Source of the DNA: Pseudomonadota bacterium
GTDB lineage: Bacteria > Pseudomonadota > Gammaproteobacteria > Steroidobacterales > Steroidobacteraceae
Direction of reading: 5' to 3'
DNA: 10,653 bases
Assembly (NCBI GenBank): GCA_003242685.1
Contig: QGVD01000097.1
Coordinates: 1-10,653, forward strand
Below, piece after piece: positions 6,157-10,653 of the stretch. The notes below the pieces were generated by a model. The model saw only the letters and a list, made by a program, of their open reading frames with translations. It made no database searches and was not told where the DNA came from. Position numbers and translations under genes: made by a program. Numbering within the stretch: the first letter of the stretch is position 1; each line of letters begins with the position of its first letter.

Positions 6157-7082
6157 GCGACCGGCCGCTTCCCGTGAGTCTCATCGGCGCCCCGACCGAC
6201 GTGGGCGCCAGCGTCCGCGGCGCATCGATGGGGCCCGAGGCGCTGCGAGTCGCGGGTCTGCGGCATGCGCTCGTGAACCGGGGACTGGATGTCGTCGACC
6301 GCGGCAACATCTCCGGCCCCGGCAATCCCTGGCAGCCGCCGATCGAAGGCCATAGGCACCTGCGCGAGGTCGTCGAGTGGAACCACCGCGTTCACGCGGC
6401 GGTGCTCGGCGAGCTGCGCGAGGGGCGCATGCCGATGCTGCTCGGCGGCGATCACAGTCTCGCGATCGGCTCGATCAGCGCCGTCGCCCGCTACTGCCGC
6501 GAGACGGGCCGGAAGCTCCGGGTGCTGTGGCTCGATGCCCACGCGGATTTCAACACGCCGGAGCTCTCCCCCACCGGCAACTGCCACGGCATGCCGGTCG
6601 CCTGCCTCTGCGGTTTCGGCCACCCCGATCTCGTCGGGATCGGCGGGCACGTGCCCGCCATCACCACGGCGGACATCGTCGAGATCGGCGTACGGAGCGT
6701 GGACCCGGGCGAGCGGCGCTTCATCCATGAGCAGGGGCTCGAGGTCTTCGACATGCGCTTCGTCGACGAGCACGGCATGCGCGTCACGATGGAGCGCGCG
6801 CTCTCCGGGATCGACGAGAACACGCACCTGCACGTGAGCTTCGACGTGGACTTCCTCGACCCCGGTATCGCCCCGGGCGTCGGCACCACCATCCCCGGCG
6901 GACCCACGTACCGCGAGGCGCAGCTCTGCATGGAGATGATCGCAGACACCGGTCGCCTCGGCTCTCTGGACGTGGTCGAGGTGAACCCCGCCTGCGACGT
7001 GCGCAACGCGACCGCCCTGCTCGCGGTCGACCTGATCGAATCCCTGTTCGGGAAGAGCACCCTCATCCGCCGGGCGGCCTGA
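6153..7082 (+). CDS. rocF: Arginase
   Basis: This 309-residue arginase (EC 3.5.3.1) hydrolyses L-arginine to ornithine and urea, feeding the ornithine cyclodeaminase encoded just upstream. All ligands of the two-Mn cluster are present: His101 (GGDHS), Asp128, His130 and Asp132 (DAHADFN), and Asp231 and Asp233 (SFDVDFLDP). The catalytic-loop His145 (GNCHGMP) and Glu276 (DVVEVNP) also fit. The N-terminal IGAPTDVGASVRGASMGPEALR is typical of arginases rather than agmatinases, and the SPTGN loop (139-143) supports arginine as substrate. The ATG overlaps the ocd stop by 4 bases and has its own strong SD (GAGGAGGG, 6138-6145, 7 bases before the start), so translation should be coupled but also independent. 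Cys144 sits where Ile or Val is common. The symbol could equally be argI or arcA by local convention. Confidence 0.94.
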   Translation: MSDRPLPVSLIGAPTDVGASVRGASMGPEALRVAGLRHALVNRGLDVVDRGNISGPGNPWQPPIEGHRHLREVVEWNHRVHAAVLGELREGRMPMLLGGDHSLAIGSISAVARYCRETGRKLRVLWLDAHADFNTPELSPTGNCHGMPVACLCGFGHPDLVGIGGHVPAITTADIVEIGVRSVDPGERRFIHEQGLEVFDMRFVDEHGMRVTMERALSGIDENTHLHVSFDVDFLDPGIAPGVGTTIPGGPTYREAQLCMEMIADTGRLGSLDVVEVNPACDVRNATALLAVDLIESLFGKSTLIRRAA

Positions 7083-7089
7083 AGCCCGG
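7070..7089 (+). terminator. Weak hairpin at the end of the ocd-arginase operon
   Basis: CCGGGC (7070-7075) can pair with GCCCGG (7084-7089) around an 8-base loop that contains the arginase stop codon. No T tract follows, so intrinsic termination would be inefficient; read-through into the downstream sulfhydrylase gene is possible. Confidence 0.2.
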
Positions 7090-7131
7090 GCTGCGGTAGA
7101 TCCCCGTTCCCCGCCCTGCCCCGCCGCAGGC

Positions 7132-7137
7132 TAAACT
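7132..7137 (+). promoter_or_regulatory. Possible -10 box (TAAACT) for the sulfhydrylase gene
   Basis: TAAACT lies in the 93-base gap after arginase, 38 bases before the ATG at 7176. A start near 7144 would leave a leader of about 30 bases containing the CCGGAG ribosome-binding site. No clear -35 is seen, and the gap is too short and shows no structure suggesting a SAM riboswitch. Confidence 0.3.
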
Positions 7138-7175
7138 CGGTCGTTCCCTTTGTGCTCCCCGGAGTTTTCTCTGCG

Positions 7176-8471
7176 ATGACCGATCCGAAGAACTGGAAAT
7201 TCGAGACCCGGCTCATTCACGCCGGTTATCGACCCGACCCCACCACCCGCGCGGTGGCGGTGCCCATCTACCAGACCGTCGCGTACGCCTTCGACGACAC
7301 CCAGCACGGCGCCGACCTGTTCGACCTCAAGGTGCAGGGCAACATCTACACCCGCATCATGAACCCGACGCAGGCGGTGCTCGAGGAGCGCGTGGCGGCG
7401 CTCGAAGGAGGCGTCGGCGCGCTCGCGCTCTCCTCCGGCCAGGCGGCGGTGACGTATTCCATCCTCACGATCGCCGAGGCCGGCGACAACATCGTGAGCG
7501 CCAGCACCCTCTACGGCGGCACGTACAACCTGTTCGCGCACACGATGCCGCAGATCGGGATCGAGGTGCGCATGGCCGATCCGCGTGAGCCCGAATCCTT
7601 CGCGAAGCTCATCGACAAGCGCACCAAGGCCGTCTTCTGCGAGTCGATCGGCAATCCGCTCGGCAACATCACGGACATCGCAGCTCTTGCGAAGGTCGCG
7701 CACGACGCGGGCGTGCCGCTCATCGTCGACAACACGGTCGCGACGCCGTATCTGCTCCGTCCCTTCGAGCACGGCGCGGACATCGTCATCCACTCGCTGA
7801 CCAAGTACATGGGCGGTCATGGCGTCGCGCTCGGCGGCATCATCGTGGACTCCGGGCGCTTCCCGTGGGCGGAGCACAAGGAGCGCTTCCGCCGCCTGAA
7901 CGAGCCGGATGTCAGCTATCACGGCGTCGTATACGCCGAGGCGCTCGGGCCCGCCGCGTACATCGGCCGCGCGCGCGTGGTGCCGCTGCGAAACACGGGC
8001 TCGGCCATCTCGCCCTTCAACGCGTTCCTGCTCCTGCAGGGCATCGAGACGCTGGCACTGCGCATGGAGCGCATCTGCGACAACGCCCTGCGCGTCGCGC
8101 AGTACCTGCAGAAGCATCCGAGAGTGAAGTGGGTGAAGTACGCCGGCCTGCCGGATCATCCGGATCACGCGCTCGCGAAGAAGTATCTCGGCGGCCGCGC
8201 GTCGGGCCTGCTCACCTTCGGTCTCGAAGGCGGCCGCGAGGCCGGCGCGAAGTTCCAGGATGCGCTGAAGCTCTTCACGCGCCTCGTGAACATCGGCGAT
8301 GCGAAGTCGCTCGCGACGCATCCGGCCTCGACCACTCACCGGCAGCTCTCGCCGGAAGAGCTCGCCAAGGCCGGCGTGACCGAGGACATGGTGCGCCTGT
8401 CGCTCGGCATCGAGCACATCGACGATCTCATCGCCGATCTCGATCAGGCGCTCGCGGCCTCCGCGCGCTGA
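7176..8471 (+). CDS. metY: O-acetylhomoserine sulfhydrylase (Cys/Met metabolism PLP enzyme)
   Basis: This 431-residue protein belongs to the Cys/Met-metabolism PLP-dependent family and most resembles O-acetylhomoserine aminocarboxypropyltransferase (MetY), which makes homocysteine from O-acetylhomoserine and sulfide. It starts WKFETRLIHAGYRPDPTTRA, followed by VPIYQTVAYAFDD, and has the PLP-contacting IYTRIMNPTQ, SSGQAAVTYSI, and GGTYNLF. The PLP Lys is Lys210 in HSLTKYMGGHG, and the substrate-carboxylate region is NIGDAKSLATHPASTTH. The length (~430) and the insertion after GGIIVDSG favour MetY over cystathionine gamma-synthase/lyase (~380-400). ATG 7176 is chosen because family homology begins there; the in-frame GTG at 7152 adds eight unconserved residues. 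A CCGGAG SD lies 12 bases upstream, slightly far. A strong terminator follows 46 bases after the stop. Confidence 0.92.
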   Translation: MTDPKNWKFETRLIHAGYRPDPTTRAVAVPIYQTVAYAFDDTQHGADLFDLKVQGNIYTRIMNPTQAVLEERVAALEGGVGALALSSGQAAVTYSILTIAEAGDNIVSASTLYGGTYNLFAHTMPQIGIEVRMADPREPESFAKLIDKRTKAVFCESIGNPLGNITDIAALAKVAHDAGVPLIVDNTVATPYLLRPFEHGADIVIHSLTKYMGGHGVALGGIIVDSGRFPWAEHKERFRRLNEPDVSYHGVVYAEALGPAAYIGRARVVPLRNTGSAISPFNAFLLLQGIETLALRMERICDNALRVAQYLQKHPRVKWVKYAGLPDHPDHALAKKYLGGRASGLLTFGLEGGREAGAKFQDALKLFTRLVNIGDAKSLATHPASTTHRQLSPEELAKAGVTEDMVRLSLGIEHIDDLIADLDQALAASAR

Positions 8472-8510
8472 GCGCGCCGCCTCCGGCCGCTGACACTCGG
8501 CGCCGGGGCG

Positions 8511-8714
8511 TCAGGTTTTCGGGCTTCGCGCTGCATCCGCGGCGCGAAGCCCGAATCTTTCTGTGTCTGCTGATTTCCTGCCGGTGACTTTCCTCGCCGC
8601 ACCGCTTTTCGTGGCTGACGCCTGAGCCACGATCCGCATCGGCAGGCCCTCCCGGATCACCGCGATCCATCCCCCGCGGCAGCCGTCGACTCCGACGATC
8701 GTCCCGTGCCTCAT
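8511..8714 (-). pseudogene. DUF429 protein, N-terminal remnant
   Basis: The minus-strand ATG at 8714 opens a 67-codon frame beginning MRHGTIVGVDGCRGGWIAVI. GVDGCRGGW is the N-terminal hallmark of DUF429, a family of about 240 residues with an RNase H-like fold and unknown function. Homology stops after roughly 31 residues (to MRIVAQ). The rest (ASATKSGAARKVTGRK and on) resembles nothing in the family, and the expected second strand with its D-x-PxGL motif is missing. The reading frame then runs straight through the metY terminator stem to TGA at 8511-8513, which no real coding sequence would be expected to do. I read it as a decayed or deleted gene of which only the start remains. No good SD precedes the ATG. 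An expressed micro-protein is possible but less likely. Confidence 0.6.
8518..8555 (+). terminator. Intrinsic terminator after metY
   Basis: TTCGGGCTTCGCGC (8518-8531) and its exact reverse complement (8542-8555) form a perfect 14-bp stem with a 10-base loop, followed by TCTTTCTGTG. The T-rich tail is on the plus-strand side, so it serves metY, whose stop is 46 bases upstream. On the minus strand the sequence leaving the stem is AAAACC, not U-rich. The stem lies within the frame of the DUF429 remnant read on the other strand. Confidence 0.75.
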
Positions 8715-8720
8715 GCACGC

Positions 8721-8726
8721 TATGAT
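8721..8726 (+). promoter_or_regulatory. Possible -10 box (TATGAT) for the NTF2-like gene
   Basis: TATGAT sits 32 bases before the ATG at 8759; a start near 8733 would leave a leader of about 26 bases including the GGAG at 8747-8750. The -35 region is not convincing. The box is just upstream of the DUF429 remnant's start on the other strand. Confidence 0.35.
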
Positions 8727-8758
8727 GCCTGCAGGCGGGCCAACCCGGAGAACAAACG

Positions 8759-9280
8759 ATGAACGCCTCCATTCTCGCGCGCGGCATCGGCAGCGTCTTC
8801 GCCATTGCGGCGCTTCTCGTCTGCAGTGCGGTTCAGATCGGCGAACGGGCTCATGCTGCCGAACCGGATCCCGCCGCCGAGTCGATGGACCTCGGCGGTC
8901 CCGAGGAGCTGCGCAACGAGGTGCTCGCCGCCGAGCGCGCATTCGCGAAAACCATGGCCGACCGCGACCACGCCGCCTTCACGCGCATGCTCGCGAAGGA
9001 GACCGTGTTCTTCAGCGGTCCGAAGGGCATTCGCGGCGCCGAGGCAGTCGCCGCGGCGTGGAAGAAGTTCTTCGAAGGCGAGAAGGCGCCGTTCTCCTGG
9101 GAGCCCGACACCGTGCACGTGCTCGATTCAGGCACACTCGCCATGACGAGCGGTCCGGTCCACGATCCGAACGGCCGGCTCATCGGCCGCTTCAGCTCGG
9201 TGTGGAGACGCGAAGCGCCGGGCACGTGGCGCATCGTCTTCGACAAGGGATGCGAGGTGTGTCAGCAATGCGCGCAGTGA
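8759..9280 (+). CDS. Secreted NTF2-like (DUF4440/SnoaL-type) protein
   Basis: This 173-residue protein has a signal peptide of about 34 residues (hydrophobic VFAIAALLVCSAV, cleavage likely AHA-AEP) and a cone-shaped NTF2-like domain. The DUF4440-style pattern is visible: an N-terminal helix EVLAAERAFAKTMADRDHAAF, then FTRMLAKETVFF, a GAEAVAAAWKKFFEG helix, and closing strands TLAMTSGPV, SVWRREAPGTWRIVFDKG. Relatives are enzymes (isomerases, hydrolases) or ligand-binding proteins of unknown role, so no reaction can be given. The chain ends GCEVCQQCAQ, a CxxCxxC cluster directly after the last strand, which in an exported protein could form disulfides or hold a metal. A good SD (GGAG, 8 bases upstream) supports ATG 8759. 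Cys22 in LLVCSA is a poor lipobox, so lipoprotein anchoring is unlikely. It converges on the AraC gene. Confidence 0.8.
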   Translation: MNASILARGIGSVFAIAALLVCSAVQIGERAHAAEPDPAAESMDLGGPEELRNEVLAAERAFAKTMADRDHAAFTRMLAKETVFFSGPKGIRGAEAVAAAWKKFFEGEKAPFSWEPDTVHVLDSGTLAMTSGPVHDPNGRLIGRFSSVWRREAPGTWRIVFDKGCEVCQQCAQ

Positions 9281-9301
9281 TGCGCGCGGGCCGGTGCGCT
9301 T

Positions 9302-10357
9302 CTACTTCGCCTGCGCAGCTATCGAAGACCGACCCTCGGCCGGCGTCGAATCGACGGTAGGACACTCGGCGAGCCGGGATGCGGGTGACGCACGCTCCGG
9401 CACGGGCCTCGCGGTGCGCCGGTACTGCGCCGGCGGCACACCGAAGTGCCGCTTGAACGCGCGGTTGAACGCAGCCTCGGATTCATAGCCCACGTCGCAC
9501 GCGACGCGCATCACGCTGCGGCTGGTGGTGCGCAGCGCTTCGGCGGCGAGCTCCATGCGCCAGTCGGTGAGGTAGGCCATCGGCGACTTGCCGAGATAGC
9601 GCGCGAAGCGCTCGGTGAGCACAGAGCGCGACACGCCCGCCTCCTGCGCGAGCGCATCGAGCGTCCACGGATCTGCCGGGCGGCGGTGCAGCGCCGCGAG
9701 ACTCCGCCCGACGGTTGGATCACCGGCGCCGGCGAGCCAGCCGGCGCGTCCTTCGGGAAGCTGCAGCAGATAACGCCGCAGCGTCTCGGCGAACAGCACT
9801 TCGGCGAGACGCGCCGCGACGACACCCGCGCCAGGTGCATTGCTGACCGCCGCCGTGACTGCATGACGGATCGAGTTCTCGAGCCAGATACCCGCCGCAT
9901 CGCTGCGCAGATGAACGCGCACGACGCGCGGCAGTCCCGCGAGCACCGGCTGGATGAGCCGCTCTTCGCAGGCGAGATAACCGCACACCAGATGCGTCGC
10001 TTCGCCGTCGCCTCCGACGTGCATGAGCTCGAGCTTGCCGCGCAGCAGCTCCGCGAGCCTGGGCTCGGCGTCGATGATTTCGCCCGGATTGCCGTTGCCC
10101 ATGTAGTGCCCGTCGCCGTGCGGCAGCATCACGATGTCGCCCGCGACGAGCGGGGTGGTCTCCTCGCCGATGCGCACGTAGCCGCGGCCTTCCGAGAACA
10201 GATGGAAGACGATGATGTGGCTCGCCTCGGTGGCGACGTGCGCGCTGTATCGCTTCGACTGAGGCGTGAGGAAGCACCACGGCGCCCGGCACACCGCGTT
10301 GAAGAACACGGCACCCGAGAGCTTCACGGCGCGCAGCAACTCGGAAAGTGCGTCCAT
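9302..10357 (-). CDS. AraC family regulator with N-terminal cupin domain
   Basis: This 351-residue AraC/XylS-type regulator has an N-terminal cupin-like sensor (Cupin_6/AraC-binding type): FNAVCRAPWCFLTP, then HIIVFHLFSEGRGYVRI and the turn LVAGDIVMLPHGDGHYM. The C-terminal pair of HTH motifs runs from about residue 225 to 325 (WTLDALAQEAGVSRSVLTERF, shortened here by its ends; second motif VACDVGYESEAAFNRAFKRHFG, likewise only partly needed). PPAQYRR closes the domain, and a 35-residue Ser/Pro/Ala-rich tail follows. ATG 10357 is chosen because MDALSELLRAVKL is the usual N-terminus of this subgroup and GCAGGA lies 8 bases upstream; the frame extends to 10501 through repetitive spacer sequence. 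Members of this subgroup often regulate adjacent oxidoreductase or detoxification genes; here the divergent methyltransferase is the likely target. The effector is unknown. Confidence 0.9.
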   Translation of the reverse strand: MDALSELLRAVKLSGAVFFNAVCRAPWCFLTPQSKRYSAHVATEASHIIVFHLFSEGRGYVRIGEETTPLVAGDIVMLPHGDGHYMGNGNPGEIIDAEPRLAELLRGKLELMHVGGDGEATHLVCGYLACEERLIQPVLAGLPRVVRVHLRSDAAGIWLENSIRHAVTAAVSNAPGAGVVAARLAEVLFAETLRRYLLQLPEGRAGWLAGAGDPTVGRSLAALHRRPADPWTLDALAQEAGVSRSVLTERFARYLGKSPMAYLTDWRMELAAEALRTTSRSVMRVACDVGYESEAAFNRAFKRHFGVPPAQYRRTARPVPERASPASRLAECPTVDSTPAEGRSSIAAQAK

Positions 10358-10368
10358 GGTCAAGTCCT

Positions 10369-10414
10369 GCGGCGGACCGGTCAAACGCGGTGAGGCCCGC
10401 GGCGGACCGGTCAA
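10369..10414. repeat. Two 16-bp direct repeats in the AraC-methyltransferase spacer
   Basis: GCGGCGGACCGGTCAA occurs exactly at 10369-10384 and 10399-10414, starts 30 bp apart (about three helical turns). Each copy contains the 8-bp palindrome GACCGGTC. The shorter GGTCAA also occurs at 10358-10363, next to the AraC start codon. Direct repeats on one face of the helix are what AraC-family proteins usually bind, so this is a candidate operator controlling both divergent genes. A simple local duplication is the alternative. Confidence 0.6.
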
Positions 10415-10495
10415 GAGCGGCGGCCGCGCTGCAAAGTGCTGCGCCGATGATGCGCGCACGCTTGCGGCCCTCGCAACACCCCCGGAGAAACCGAC

Positions 10496-10653
10496 ATGCA
10501 AGCCGCAGTCAACGAAGAGAGACTCAATCAGCTCATCGGCCGCGCGATCGTCGACTTCGGCGGCACCTCGACCGCAGCGCTCGTCATCATCGGCGACCGG
10601 CTGGGCCTCTATCGCGCGCTCGCGGAAGGCGGCCCGCAGACCTCCAACGAGCT
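10496..10653 (+). CDS. SAM-dependent methyltransferase, N-terminal part (3' cut by window)
   Basis: The ATG at 10496 follows a CCGGAG SD with 8-base spacing and opens a frame running off the right edge (52 codons seen). The visible part (VNEERLNQLIGRAIVDFGGT, then ALVIIGDRLGLYRALAEGGP) matches the N-terminal winged-helix/dimerisation segment found in a group of class I methyltransferases. There, LGD-LGAA followed by IGDKLGLYKALA precedes the SAM-binding Rossmann domain. The SAM-binding motif itself lies outside the window, so the call depends on this N-terminal signature alone. It is transcribed away from the AraC gene with 138 bases between them, holding the direct repeats. The substrate is unknown. 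Confidence 0.7.
   Translation, partial: MQAAVNEERLNQLIGRAIVDFGGTSTAALVIIGDRLGLYRALAEGGPQTSNE

Noticed and set aside
6153..7082. Agmatinase or formiminoglutamase instead of arginase
   Set aside because: The SPTGN loop before the catalytic His, the N-terminal GAPTDVGASVRGASMGP signature and direct pairing with ocd all favour arginase.
7083..7092. 10-bp palindrome AGCCCGGGCT after arginase
   Set aside because: Short, GC-only and without a T tract; expected by chance in this composition.
7083..7175. Possible SAM riboswitch upstream of metY
   Set aside because: The 93-base gap holds a palindrome (AGCCCGGGCT) at the operon end and a -10-like box, but no multi-helix structure or conserved SAM-riboswitch core that I can recognise.
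7131..8417. 428-codon open frame on the minus strand opposite metY
   Set aside because: Antisense shadow of metY, with repetitive Arg/Asp/His composition and no recognisable motif.
8428..8805. 125-codon minus-strand frame overlapping the DUF429 stub
   Set aside because: Different frame from the GVDGCRGGW signature, with no motif; a shadow frame.
9446..10393. 315-codon plus-strand frame opposite the AraC gene
   Set aside because: Shadow frame; the minus strand carries the clear cupin and double-HTH signature.

Overview
The window is GC-rich, densely coded bacterial chromosomal DNA. A DUF2937 protein, a Pseudomonas-type ornithine cyclodeaminase, an Lrp/AsnC regulator and an O-acetylhomoserine sulfhydrylase together suggest a proteobacterium, most likely a high-GC gammaproteobacterium of the Xanthomonadales/Steroidobacter kind. 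That placement is inference. I see no rRNA, tRNA, CRISPR array, insertion sequence, phage or plasmid genes.

Layout. At 1-1241 lies the 3' part of a CapK/PaaK-like adenylate-forming enzyme, cut by the window edge. At 1351-1939 lies a wrecked S9 prolyl-oligopeptidase-family gene: signal peptide and first propeller strands, then a frameshift, then a jump straight to the last ~50 residues with the catalytic-His motif. A DUF2937 membrane protein (1943-2491) follows within 3 bases and overlaps the end of a convergent Tat-type intradiol dioxygenase (2436-3218, minus). Divergent from that is a secreted BNR/sialidase-fold protein (3246-4484).

The functional core is 4504-7082. An Lrp/AsnC regulator (minus) diverges from an ocd-arginase pair whose start and stop codons overlap (ATGA). 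Arginase gives ornithine and urea, and ornithine cyclodeaminase turns ornithine into proline and ammonium, so the pair converts arginine to proline in two steps. The 150-base divergent spacer holds a near-perfect dyad that is a good candidate operator. Downstream is O-acetylhomoserine sulfhydrylase (7176-8471), closed by a 14-bp perfect-stem terminator.

The right end has a DUF429 N-terminal remnant (8511-8714, minus), a secreted NTF2/DUF4440-like protein with a CxxCxxC tail (8759-9280), an AraC-family regulator with a cupin domain (9302-10357, minus), and divergently the first 52 codons of a SAM-dependent methyltransferase. The AraC-methyltransferase spacer carries two exact 16-bp direct repeats 30 bp apart, a plausible AraC operator.

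I do not see a clearly new multi-gene system. The items most worth following are the two collapsed genes (S9 and DUF429), the two candidate operators, the metal-ligand-like motifs of the BNR protein, and -10-like boxes lying almost on top of several start codons.
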